From NCBI GenBank assembly GCA_949297765.1, contig CASFTV010000040.1, positions 1 through 49,228 on the forward strand: a DNA stretch of 49,228 bases, written 5' to 3'. Below the pieces are notes generated by a model. That model was not told where the DNA came from and ran no database searches. It was given only the letters and a program-made list of their open reading frames with translations. The position numbers were made by a program, and so were the translations under genes. Each line of letters opens with the position of its first letter. The stretch's first letter is position 1. Shown here piece by piece: positions 40,216-48,303 of this stretch. The stretch comes from an uncultured bacterium (GTDB lineage Bacteria > Verrucomicrobiota > Lentisphaeria > Victivallales > UBA1829).

Positions 40216-41097
40216 TCACTGCCATAAATCTTCAAAAATAAAACATTGATAAGGATACTTCCTGCTGAAATCTTCCAGTTTCCGGACATAGACTTCGAGA
40301 TAGGGAATGAGATCAGTTCGTTTTCTGGATTTGAGTTCCGGGCGGAGTTCGGGACCGTAGAAGGCGGAGAATTCCGTATGGCGGCGTGTCCGGATTGCAA
40401 AAAGGGGAAGGACGGCACAGCCGGTACGGGAGGCAATGTAGAAGGCGGCGGTCGGGAATTTCGCTTTTCCGCCGAGGAATTCCAGTTCGACGCCTTCTCC
40501 TTCCAGACAGCGGTCGCCCATGATGCAGACGATTTCGCCGCGTTCGATGGCGTCGAAGACCTCGATGAGTCCGCCCATGTCGGATTGGGTGGAGATGATC
40601 CGGACGGGGTTTTTGAGTCCGGAGAGCGCCAGCGTCTTATCGACATTCAGATTCCGGTCCGGAGTGACGAGGATGTTGACCGGTTTGCGGGCGACATGGA
40701 GTCCGCCCATGATCGCATTCCATCCTCCGAAATGGGAGGTCAGCAGGATAAATCCCTTCTCCTGATCCATCAGGCGTTCCGAAAGTTCCTCGTCGACGAA
40801 CTTCCAGCGGAGCTTTTTCCGGATCATCGCCGCATTTTCGACGAGGGCCTGTCCCTGACTGGTGAAGAGCGCCCATGTGTGATAGAACATCGCAAGGGGT
40901 CCGGCTCCGGGGAAACGATGGGAAAGATAGGGCCTTGCCGCCATTCTCGCCTTCCGGTCGAAACAGGTATAGAACAAGGCGATCACCCAGACGAATTCGC
41001 AGGTCCGGTTTGTTCCGAGGATCCTGAGCATCAGCAGGAAACAGCGGATGCCGAATGCGCTTCCTCTGGAATCACTGAGATTTTCCGTCTGCGCCAT
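40216..41097 (-). CDS. LpxL/HtrB-like lipid acyltransferase
   Basis: 293 residues from ATG 41097; the start overlaps the GT2-DUF2062 gene by 26 bases. Typical of the lysophospholipid/lipid A acyltransferase family: an N-terminal hydrophobic stretch, GFILLTSHFGGWNAIMGG at the active site, MGDRCLEGEGVELEFLGGKAKFPTAAF and FAIRTRRH. The catalytic H is H122; the fourth residue after the following FGGW is N127, where HX4D/E would be usual. It likely transfers an acyl chain to a lipid or glycolipid acceptor at the inner membrane. Last gene of the six-gene cassette. Confidence 0.85.
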   Translation of the reverse strand: MAQTENLSDSRGSAFGIRCFLLMLRILGTNRTCEFVWVIALFYTCFDRKARMAARPYLSHRFPGAGPLAMFYHTWALFTSQGQALVENAAMIRKKLRWKFVDEELSERLMDQEKGFILLTSHFGGWNAIMGGLHVARKPVNILVTPDRNLNVDKTLALSGLKNPVRIISTQSDMGGLIEVFDAIERGEIVCIMGDRCLEGEGVELEFLGGKAKFPTAAFYIASRTGCAVLPLFAIRTRRHTEFSAFYGPELRPELKSRKRTDLIPYLEVYVRKLEDFSRKYPYQCFIFEDLWQ

Positions 41098-42247
41098 TGC
41101 GCCTCCTCTGTAAAAACGATGTGATGAAATAGACCGCCGTTCCAGCGGCAAATCCCCAGAACGGCGCCAGCACCAGACTCCCCAGGAACCATTCAAACAA
41201 CCGGAAATGCAATTCCTTCACGCACGTTTGAAGCGTCAGTTCCGTCAGCCAGTGCCCGTTGCGCATCCGGAAGCCGAGTTCGATGCAGAGGAACGGGGAG
41301 AGCGGCGGCATATAGAGATTCTGAATCGCCAGCGCCATGATCTTGTTGAGATGCAGCCGCTCCGCCGTATAGAGAATCGCCAGAATGTGACAGCCGGGAA
41401 GCGGAAGCACCGCCAGAAACGATGCGATCCCCGCCGATGCCGCCAGCCCCTCCGGCGACGCATTCTCATTCAGCAGCGCCCGGAACAGCTCCCGCGGCCG
41501 GAAGATCGAATACGGAAACCGCGGCGACGGACGAAGTTTCCTCTTCGGAATCGGCAGCATCCGGATCCCGATCAGATGAATATGAAGGCACGTCAGGCGG
41601 AAGTTGTCCTTCCACGGATGAAAATGCGAGATCCTCTCCTCTTTCTTCGGATAATGCACATGGACCGGAACATCGTGAAGTTCAAGATTCGCCCATGCGG
41701 CGCGGGTCAGGACCTCCGTTTCAAAGGTGTAGCGGCGTGTCAGGAAATGAAGCTGTCCGATGTAGCGGACCGGATAGGCGCGGAACCCGCTCTGACAGTC
41801 GCCGACTTTGATCCCGGTCTCAATCCGCATCCAGAAATTGGCGAATCTTCGTCCGAACCGGCTGGAGTCCGGAATGTTCGGCCCGGAAAAGTCCCGGCAG
41901 CCGATCACCAGCGAAAAATCATTCCGCTCCAGGAAGGGGTAGAACCGGGGAATGTCCTCCGGATCGTGCTGTCCGTCGGCGTCGATCGTAATCATGTAGC
42001 GGACCTCCGGATCTTGCCTGAGATGGTTCAGCGCCGTCAGAATTGCCGCGCCCTTGCCGAGATTGCGGCTGTGGCGCAGAACGGTGACATCCAGTCCCGC
42101 GCAGCATTCGGCGAGATTCGCATCGGTGGATCCGTCATCGACCACCAGCACGTTCGGGAGGATGCTCCGGGCGCGCGCGGCGATGCCGGGTGCGGTGGCG
42201 GCATTGTTGTACGCCGGAATGACACACCAGATTCCCCGGAGATTCAT
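41072..42247 (-). CDS. GT2 glycosyltransferase with C-terminal DUF2062
   Basis: 391 residues. Residues 1-230 are a GT-A family 2 enzyme of the polyprenol-phosphate-mannose type: CVIPAYNNA, VVDDGSTD (about 35-42), SRNLGKGAAILTAL, IDADGQHDPEDIPRF (DxD about 98-104). The rest is a DUF2062 membrane domain with hydrophobic helices (SFLAVLPLPGCHILAILY, FEWFLGSLVLAPFWGFAAGTAVYF). This fusion is typical of aryl-polyene and related lipid gene clusters. It would add a sugar to a lipid carrier. Overlaps the radical SAM gene by 4 bases (ATGA) and the acyltransferase by 26. Confidence 0.88.
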   Translation of the reverse strand: MNLRGIWCVIPAYNNAATAPGIAARARSILPNVLVVDDGSTDANLAECCAGLDVTVLRHSRNLGKGAAILTALNHLRQDPEVRYMITIDADGQHDPEDIPRFYPFLERNDFSLVIGCRDFSGPNIPDSSRFGRRFANFWMRIETGIKVGDCQSGFRAYPVRYIGQLHFLTRRYTFETEVLTRAAWANLELHDVPVHVHYPKKEERISHFHPWKDNFRLTCLHIHLIGIRMLPIPKRKLRPSPRFPYSIFRPRELFRALLNENASPEGLAASAGIASFLAVLPLPGCHILAILYTAERLHLNKIMALAIQNLYMPPLSPFLCIELGFRMRNGHWLTELTLQTCVKELHFRLFEWFLGSLVLAPFWGFAAGTAVYFITSFLQRRRNGADGKSQ

Positions 42248-43566
42248 GCGTCCGCCCCTTTCCCGAACGAGCGCAGACGCGCGTAGCCGAGTTTGTGAAG
42301 CATCCGGAGTTCGTTGTTCTTCGCATCGGGCGGATAGATGCAGAAACGACTCCCCCGGAAGCCGTCCAGAAGAGTCTCATGAAGAAGTTCGGGATCCAGT
42401 CCGTCCGCGAAATAATAAAGCTCTCGGATCCCGTCCCATCCCTCCGGGATCTTTCCTTCGCGCCGTGCCGTTTCGCAGAGCGGTGTGCCGGGGAAAAGAC
42501 GGATTCCCGAAAACACCAGTGTATGGACCGGTTCGAGCGCCCGCAGATGGGCGATTCCCCGCCGGACGGTTTCCATCGTCTCGCCCGGCCCGCCGAACAT
42601 GACATTGGCGGTTACGGCGATTCCTGATTCCAGAAGCAGACGCGCGCTCCGTTCCGCTTCGGCGAAGGTGAAGGATTTGTCCAGTCCGCGCAGAGTTTCG
42701 TCGGTTGCCGCGTCGATGCCCAGTTCCGCGGCGATCATGCCGCACTCCCGCATCCGCGCGACGTCCGCGGCGGAGAGGTTCAACGGCGTGAGAAATGCGG
42801 CGAACGGAACATGGATCCGGCGTTCGTGCATCCGTTCCAGAAGGGAGAGATATTCCTTTTCCGGATCGTTGAATGTCGCATCGACAAAATAAAACATGGT
42901 GTCGGGCCAGTTTGCGGCGAGTTCGGAGAGCTGATCGAGCACGGCGTCGTTTCCGCGCTCCCGGACACGTCCTCCCTCCAGCGCCGGATAGGTGCAGTAG
43001 GCGCAGCGGAACGGACAGCCGCGTTTGGTCTGGATCGGAAGGAGGTGCGTCTCCCGGTGATAGTATGCAAGCAGATCGTCCGGATAGTGCGCGGCGGACT
43101 GGGGGCCCGGCCGTCCGAAGCGGAGTTTCGGCCCGTCCGTTTTTCCCTGTTCCAGTTCCCGGATCAGTTCGAGGACCGCGTGTTCGCCTTCTCCCGCGAT
43201 TCCCCGGTCGGCGCCGGAAAGACGGAGAATCGTTTCCGGAAGCAGGGAATATCCCGGTCCCCCGAGAAAAACCGGAGCATCCGTCTCCTCCCGGCAGACC
43301 TGGATCATGCGGAAAGCGTTTTTCAGAAATCCCTTCTCCGCACTCCGGCTGTTGACCGTGTCGAGATTGCGGATGCTGAAGCCGACCGCTTCCGGACGGA
43401 ATGCCCGGATTGTCCGCGGCAGATTCTCCGGTCCGTGAACGAGCGCATCAAACTGGAGGACCTCGTGTCCCGCTTCCGTCAGCGCGCCGGCAATCACGCT
43501 CATTCCGAGCGGATACACCGGATAGGGATCCGTGCAGAGATTGGGGGCAATCAGCAGAATCCGCAT
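42244..43566 (-). CDS. B12-binding/radical SAM protein of lipid-biosynthesis type
   Basis: 440 residues. The N-terminal Rossmann-like domain (ILLIAPNLCTDPYPVYPLGM...GPGYSLLPE) resembles cobalamin-binding domains of radical SAM methylases, though the DxHxxG motif is not clear. The [4Fe-4S]/SAM site is CPFRCAYC, C184, C188 and C191. The barrel shows FYFVDATFND and MFGGPGETMETVRRG. Such enzymes methylate, crosslink or rearrange lipid and polyketide chains. In a cassette with ketosynthase and acyltransferase, it probably modifies the acyl or polyene chain. Its start overlaps the previous gene by 16 bases. Confidence 0.85.
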   Translation of the reverse strand: MRILLIAPNLCTDPYPVYPLGMSVIAGALTEAGHEVLQFDALVHGPENLPRTIRAFRPEAVGFSIRNLDTVNSRSAEKGFLKNAFRMIQVCREETDAPVFLGGPGYSLLPETILRLSGADRGIAGEGEHAVLELIRELEQGKTDGPKLRFGRPGPQSAAHYPDDLLAYYHRETHLLPIQTKRGCPFRCAYCTYPALEGGRVRERGNDAVLDQLSELAANWPDTMFYFVDATFNDPEKEYLSLLERMHERRIHVPFAAFLTPLNLSAADVARMRECGMIAAELGIDAATDETLRGLDKSFTFAEAERSARLLLESGIAVTANVMFGGPGETMETVRRGIAHLRALEPVHTLVFSGIRLFPGTPLCETARREGKIPEGWDGIRELYYFADGLDPELLHETLLDGFRGSRFCIYPPDAKNNELRMLHKLGYARLRSFGKGADA

Positions 43567-44102
43567 TCCGTCACCGCCGAAACCTGAAGCGTTTCCGATT
43601 CAAATTCAAACAGCAGGAGGGCATCCGTTCCCGGATCGGCGAGCGAGAGCTTCAGATCGCGGATCAGCGTTTCGCGTCTGCCGTCCGTATCCAGATAGAA
43701 TGCCGGCCCGTGCAGGCCCAGCGCGATCGCGGCTTCGCAGAGCGGTGTTGTCGGCAGTGTCCCGACAAACAGCTGACCGCGTCCTCCGTCGCGCCCGTGT
43801 TCGATATAATCCTGAAAATAGGCGAGGTTCTCCGTGCGGCTTCCGTCTGTTCCGTATCCGGTCAGCACGATCCGGTCCGACGGCTCCATTCCGGCGTCGT
43901 ACAGCGCCGCTGCCGCCCCCAGCATCGCCAGTTTCACCTTGAGGCATCCTCTCCGGAAGTCCTGCGCATGGACAACCGGAACTCCCGGAAGCGCCGTCAG
44001 TTCCGTCAGCAGTTCCGCCGGGGAAGCTCCCCGGAGTTCAAGACCTCTCCTCTTCAGAAGAAGACGTGTGCCTGAAAGTTCCGCTTTTCCCGCGATGTTC
44101 AT
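43551..44102 (-). CDS. Truncated ketosynthase-like protein (chain-length-factor-like)
   Basis: 183 residues from ATG 44102, overlapping the ketosynthase stop as ATGA; the longer frame is shadow. Segments such as QDFRRGCLKVKLAMLGAAAALYDAGM, IVLTGYGTDGSRTENLAYFQDYIEH and FVGTLPTTPLCEAAIALGLHGPAFYLD look like the N-terminal part of a ketoacyl synthase. It stops before or without the catalytic Cys, His and His. A truncated partner resembles the chain-length factor in heterodimeric ketosynthases. This is an inference from weak similarity; it could instead be a regulatory or scaffold protein. Confidence 0.6.
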   Translation of the reverse strand: MNIAGKAELSGTRLLLKRRGLELRGASPAELLTELTALPGVPVVHAQDFRRGCLKVKLAMLGAAAALYDAGMEPSDRIVLTGYGTDGSRTENLAYFQDYIEHGRDGGRGQLFVGTLPTTPLCEAAIALGLHGPAFYLDTDGRRETLIRDLKLSLADPGTDALLLFEFESETLQVSAVTECGFC

Positions 44103-45175
44103 TCCAACCCCTCCAGAACGAGCGCCGTATTGAGTCCGCCGAATCCGGAATTCAGCGAGAGAACCCGCGGGCCGCGCAGCGGCTGGACGGACGGCGAGAC
44201 CATCTTTTCCGCTCCCTGTTCCGGAATCCGGAGTCCGGCCTGCGGAAAGAGTTCGCCCCTCCGGAGGACCTCCAGAGCCAGCACCGTCTGGACCATTCCG
44301 GACGCGCCGAGCGCATGTCCGCAATTCCCTTTGACCGATGCGAGCGGAATCTCGTCTCCGAAGACGGCACGGATCGCTTCGATTTCCATGTTGTCGTTGT
44401 AAAGGGTTCCCGTTCCGTGACCGAGGATTCCCCCGATCTGTTCCGGTTCCGTTCCCGCGAGGGCGGCGCGGATGGCGCAGGCAAGCATTTTTCCGTCGCT
44501 CCGCGGCGCGGTGATGTGCTGAGCGTCTCCGCTCATTCCTGTTCCCGTCAGACGGATCGGCTGTTCTCCGTTTCTCTGTGCGGAAAGCACAAGCACTCCA
44601 GCCGCCTCTCCGAGGAACAGCCCCGACCGGTCCCGGTCGTAGGGTCTCGGACGTTCCGCACTCATCGCGCCGAGCGAGGAAAATCCGGAAAATGTAAATT
44701 CGCTTACAAGATCACACGCCGCGACAATCACCCGATCCGCAATCCCGAGTGCGATCATCCGGTATGCGCGGTCCAGTGCGGCGTTGGTCGAAGCGCAGGC
44801 CGCCGAGACGATGCACCCGTTCCGTTTCCGGAATTCCCGGAGTACCGTCCCGAGCAGCGAATGCAGGGTATCGGGCCGGTCCGGCGAGAGACGGTCGATC
44901 TCTCCCACCGTACTCGCCAGCAGAAGCGGCGTATCATCCGGAAGATCCCGCACCGTCGCCGCGAGGAATCCGACCATCGGCCGGCAGAGCGACTCCTCTC
45001 CGGTGCATTCGAGTCCGGGAACCGTGGATGCCTCCCTGCATGCGAAATTTTCGGCGGGGAACCGGGTGATCGGAGAAAATGCCGTTTCTCCGCGGAAGAC
45101 CGCCTCCTGCGCGGCCTTTTTCCCGAAGCCGAATCCGCAGACGAGTTCCGCGTCTGTGAGAAACACGTCACGCAT
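44099..45175 (-). CDS. Beta-ketoacyl-ACP synthase (FabF/KAS-II type)
   Basis: 358 residues, shorter than FabF (about 410). The catalytic triad is complete: C127 in VSAACASTN, H253 in LGHGTGTLYND and H287 in VKGNCGHALGASG; FGGLN-type ending FGGLNTALVLE is also present. It catalyses decarboxylative condensation of an acyl group with malonyl-ACP. No acyl carrier protein, ketoreductase or dehydratase lies in the window, so these would be shared with the core fatty-acid pathway or sit elsewhere. Overlaps its neighbours on both sides (8 bases with the thioesterase). Confidence 0.92.
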   Translation of the reverse strand: MRDVFLTDAELVCGFGFGKKAAQEAVFRGETAFSPITRFPAENFACREASTVPGLECTGEESLCRPMVGFLAATVRDLPDDTPLLLASTVGEIDRLSPDRPDTLHSLLGTVLREFRKRNGCIVSAACASTNAALDRAYRMIALGIADRVIVAACDLVSEFTFSGFSSLGAMSAERPRPYDRDRSGLFLGEAAGVLVLSAQRNGEQPIRLTGTGMSGDAQHITAPRSDGKMLACAIRAALAGTEPEQIGGILGHGTGTLYNDNMEIEAIRAVFGDEIPLASVKGNCGHALGASGMVQTVLALEVLRRGELFPQAGLRIPEQGAEKMVSPSVQPLRGPRVLSLNSGFGGLNTALVLEGLE

Positions 45176-45641
45176 GGAACGCGCCTTCCCGCCAGCTTCT
45201 CCGACAGCGTTCCCAGAGGTCCGGCGGACAGAAGAGAGGCTCTCCCGTCCGGAGATCGGTGAACATCTGAACGGTATATCCGGTTCCGGCGGTCTCGCCG
45301 GTTTCGTTTTCGATCCGGTACTCGGTGTTCAGTCTGGCGCCGTCCGACCAGTGGAGCGAGGCCGTGACGGAAAACATTTCATCCAGACGCAGCGGTTTGA
45401 AATAATCCACATGAAACTGCACGACGGGGGCCGCCACACCGGCTTTCCGGAATGCCGCATAGGTCAGTCCCACCTTGTGTCCGAGTTCGGTATGGGCCTC
45501 CTCGAAGAACGCCGGATAGCGTCCGTGCCACGCAATGCCGAGCGCGTCGACTTCGCTGAACCGGAGACGGCGGCGGATCGTGACCGACACTTGTTCCGGA
45601 ACCCCCTCTTCTTCTGTAAAATAGGATTGTCGTCTGCGCAT
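45168..45641 (-). CDS. 4HBT-type hotdog thioesterase
   Basis: 157 residues; the core SVTIRRRLRFSEVDALGIAWHGRYPAFFEEAHTELG carries the YbgC/FcbC-type motif with the acidic catalytic region DALGIAWHGRY. Further downstream VQFHVDYFKPLRLDEMFSVTASLHW is the usual strand pattern. It hydrolyses an acyl-CoA or acyl-ACP thioester, or may act as a dehydratase-like hotdog protein. First gene of the six-gene lipid cassette, 3 bases after the DUF523 stop. Confidence 0.85.
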   Translation of the reverse strand: MRRRQSYFTEEEGVPEQVSVTIRRRLRFSEVDALGIAWHGRYPAFFEEAHTELGHKVGLTYAAFRKAGVAAPVVQFHVDYFKPLRLDEMFSVTASLHWSDGARLNTEYRIENETGETAGTGYTVQMFTDLRTGEPLFCPPDLWERCRRSWREGAFHA

Positions 45642-45644
45642 GAA

Positions 45645-46127
45645 TCACTCTTCCATCAGGCGGAGCAGTTCCGGAAAATCGGTCTCCTCCACCACCGGGA
45701 GGTTCGGAAAACGGCGTTTCACGAGAGCCGCAAACAGTCCCTGGCCCGAGGCGCTGAGACACCGTCCGCTCCGATTGAACTTCTCCACATTCGCCCAGCC
45801 GCAGGAGGGGGATTTCGATTTGAAAATATAAGCGTCGATCTTGAGCCGTTCGAGTTTGTCCAGCTTGGTCTGCGCCCAGTCGAGCATCTCCGCCGTGACG
45901 TCCTCCCCCGTCTCGATCACCCGCAGGCGCGTTCCCGACGCCGATGCCTCCAGGCGCATCGGCGGCCGCGGAATCGACAATCCGCATTCCACCTCCGGAC
46001 ACACCGGAATGAAATCCACTTTGTCCTTCAGCGCCTGAATAATCTCCGGATTCATTTTCGAGGTCCCGTCATAGCGGTACTTGAGTCCGATCAGACACGC
46101 GCTGACCGCCACCCTGATCTTTTTCAT
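45645..46127 (-). CDS. DUF523 protein (TudS-like thiouracil desulfidase family)
   Basis: 160 residues. Conserved cysteines C11 (VSACLIG), C48 (ECGLSIPRP) and C109 (SPSCGW) match the three that bind a [4Fe-4S] cluster in DUF523/TudS proteins, where an open iron takes the sulfur from thiouracil-type substrates. Activity on thionucleobases is an inference from the family. It sits between cysS (18 bases) and the lipid cassette (3 bases), so it is probably cotranscribed with both. Confidence 0.85.
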   Translation of the reverse strand: MKKIRVAVSACLIGLKYRYDGTSKMNPEIIQALKDKVDFIPVCPEVECGLSIPRPPMRLEASASGTRLRVIETGEDVTAEMLDWAQTKLDKLERLKIDAYIFKSKSPSCGWANVEKFNRSGRCLSASGQGLFAALVKRRFPNLPVVEETDFPELLRLMEE

Positions 46128-46145
46128 CCCCGTTGATTCCTCCGT

Positions 46146-47558
46146 TTACAGAGGTGTGATCTCCGGTCCCGCCGGAGTATCCTTGATCGCCCATCCCAGC
46201 TCTTTCAGACGGTCGCGGATCTCATCCGCCTTCCGGAAATCCTTTGCTTTTTTCGCCGCGGCGCGTTCCTCCGCAAGAGCCTTCACCTCGTCCGGAAGAT
46301 CCGTTCCGCCTTTTTCCTCCGCCGCATCGACGTCGAATACCGCGAGAATGCGGTCGAAATCCCGGAAACAGTCCAGAACCGCCTTTCCTCCTTCGGACTC
46401 CAGCTCTCCTTTTGCTGTCAGCGCGTTGACCGCGTGTTCCAGCGTGTGAACCGCCGCGACGGCTTCCGCAACATTGAGATCATCGGCAAACGCCTTTTTG
46501 AAATGAGTCCGGGCGCTTTCGCAGGCGGCTTCGGCGGCCTCTCTGCCTTTCGCTCCGGCAGGGAGGGTTTTCAGACGCTGGAAGAACGCATCGAATTTCC
46601 GGAGCGCGGACCGCGCCTGATCCAGGGCGGCAAGACTGAAGTTCAGTTTGGAGCGGTAATGGGTCCCGATCAGCGTCCAGCGGATTTCACGTCCGCTGTA
46701 CCCCAGTTTCTCCAGATCGCGGATCGTGTAGAAGTTCCCGAGGGATTTGGACATCTTCTTCCCGTCGACAATCAGATGTTCGCAATGCAGCCAGTAGTTC
46801 ACGAACCGGCAGCCGTTCGCCGCCTCGCTCTGGGCGATTTCGTCCTCATGATGGGGGAACATGTTGTCGACGCCGCCCGTGTGGATATCAAACGTTTTTC
46901 CGAGATACTTCTGGCTCATCGCGGAGCATTCCAGATGCCAGCCGGGACGGCCCGGTCCCCATGGACTGTCCCATTTGACATCGCCGTCGTTTTCGTCCCA
47001 GGCCTTCCAGAGGGCGAAGTCCGCGACGGAATCCTTCGCGTATTCATCGGTGTTGATGCGGACCCCCGCCCGCTGGTTTTCCATGTCGATTCTGGCAAGA
47101 CGTCCGTATGCGGGAAAACGCGAAATGGAAAAATAGATGCAGTTGTCGGGTGCGCGGTAGGCGTATCCCTTCTCCAGAAGGACCTGGATCATTCCGATCA
47201 TCTCCGGAATGTGGGTGGTGGCCTCCGGATAGATTTCCGCCCGTTCGATCCGGAGTTTGTCCAGATCCTCGAAAAACGCTTTCTTGTAGATTGCCGTGAA
47301 TTCGCGAAGCGGCATGCCTTTCGCCCGGGAATCGCGGATCGTCTTGTCGTCGACGTCGGTCAGATTCATGACCTGTGTGACCTTGTATCCGTGGTATTCG
47401 AGCGTCCGCCGCAGCAGATCTTCGAACAGGTACGCGCGGAAATTGCCGATGTGCGCAAAATTGTAGACCGTCGGTCCGCAGGTGTACATGCGGACATTGG
47501 ACGCATCCATCGGTTCAAATTCCTGAATGTTCCGGCCGAGGGTGTTGAAGAATTTCAT
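46146..47558 (-). CDS. cysS: Cysteinyl-tRNA synthetase
   Basis: 470 residues, class I. Zinc and cysteine-binding signature C27 in MYTCGPTVYNFAHIGN (HIGN 36-39), then WHLECSAMS, HHEDEIAQSEA and the KMSKS loop KKMSKSLGNFYTI. Charges tRNA-Cys. No start anomalies. It lies 15 bases after a small hypothetical gene and leads into DUF523. Confidence 0.97.
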   Translation of the reverse strand: MKFFNTLGRNIQEFEPMDASNVRMYTCGPTVYNFAHIGNFRAYLFEDLLRRTLEYHGYKVTQVMNLTDVDDKTIRDSRAKGMPLREFTAIYKKAFFEDLDKLRIERAEIYPEATTHIPEMIGMIQVLLEKGYAYRAPDNCIYFSISRFPAYGRLARIDMENQRAGVRINTDEYAKDSVADFALWKAWDENDGDVKWDSPWGPGRPGWHLECSAMSQKYLGKTFDIHTGGVDNMFPHHEDEIAQSEAANGCRFVNYWLHCEHLIVDGKKMSKSLGNFYTIRDLEKLGYSGREIRWTLIGTHYRSKLNFSLAALDQARSALRKFDAFFQRLKTLPAGAKGREAAEAACESARTHFKKAFADDLNVAEAVAAVHTLEHAVNALTAKGELESEGGKAVLDCFRDFDRILAVFDVDAAEEKGGTDLPDEVKALAEERAAAKKAKDFRKADEIRDRLKELGWAIKDTPAGPEITPL

Positions 47559-47573
47559 GAAGCAGTCCTCTTC

Positions 47574-48071
47574 TTACCGGCTGAACAGTTTCTGGAGTTC
47601 GTCCTGAAACTCCATGATGTCCGTTTCCGTGGGTTTTCCCGTGGAGTTGGAAAGTCCGAGCCGTCCGGTCTGGTCCAGATACCAGTCCGCCGTGACGCCG
47701 GAACCGAATTTGACCGATCCGTTCGCAACCGTTCCCGGTTTGGCGATCGGACTGAGTTCCACGGTCGTTTTCCCTGTCTGTCTGGCGGGAGACGCTGGAT
47801 CTTCCGCGAGGTCATCCTCCGGTGCGGAGAGATCTTCGTCGTCCTCCTCTTCGAGTCCCTGCGGAGCCGGAGGCGGAACGGGTTTCTCCTGTTTCGGTTT
47901 GGGCTTGTTCAGCTTTTCCAGCTGAGCCGTTTCAATCTCCGACGCCAGAAGACGGATCTCCATATAGGTGACGTGGGTTCCTTTCTCCGCCAGTGCATCC
48001 TGGATTTTGGATAGGGAAAGCCCCTGGGCAATGCCTTCGGCGATGAACGACTTGATTTCTTCCTGTGTCAT
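47574..48071 (-). CDS. Hypothetical charged protein, linker-rich
   Basis: 165 residues from ATG 48071 (AAGGAG 8-13 bases upstream); the extension to 48326 is not supported. Unrecognised. N-terminal helical segment MTQEEIKSFIAEGIAQGLSLSKIQDALAEKG, which could be a small DNA- or nucleotide-binding helix pair, then a long Glu/Pro/Asp-rich linker (about 60-110) and a C-terminal segment with ADWYLDQTGRLGLSNST. Directly ahead of cysS. Cytoplasmic by absence of any signal sequence. Confidence 0.6.
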   Translation of the reverse strand: MTQEEIKSFIAEGIAQGLSLSKIQDALAEKGTHVTYMEIRLLASEIETAQLEKLNKPKPKQEKPVPPPAPQGLEEEDDEDLSAPEDDLAEDPASPARQTGKTTVELSPIAKPGTVANGSVKFGSGVTADWYLDQTGRLGLSNSTGKPTETDIMEFQDELQKLFSR

Positions 48072-48303
48072 AAACGGGTCTCCTTCCAGTTCAATTTTTC
48101 CAATGGAAATGTAACCTTGATTTTCATTTATGCAAGCCGTCCGCGCGAGATTTTCCCGAACTTCGGGAGAGGGAAAGGTAAATCGGCGTCTCTTCGGTTT
48201 CCGGGAACCGGTGCGGAGTGGAAAAACGGCCGGTCCGTCGAGGGGGAAAACTCTCTTCCGCTCCCCGGTTTCTTCTTCCTCCGTCTTTCCGGTGGATGCC
48301 CCG

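Noticed and set aside
43551-44324. Longer start for the truncated ketosynthase-like gene
   Set aside because: The extension is read inside the ketosynthase gene; ATG 44102 overlaps its stop as ATGA.
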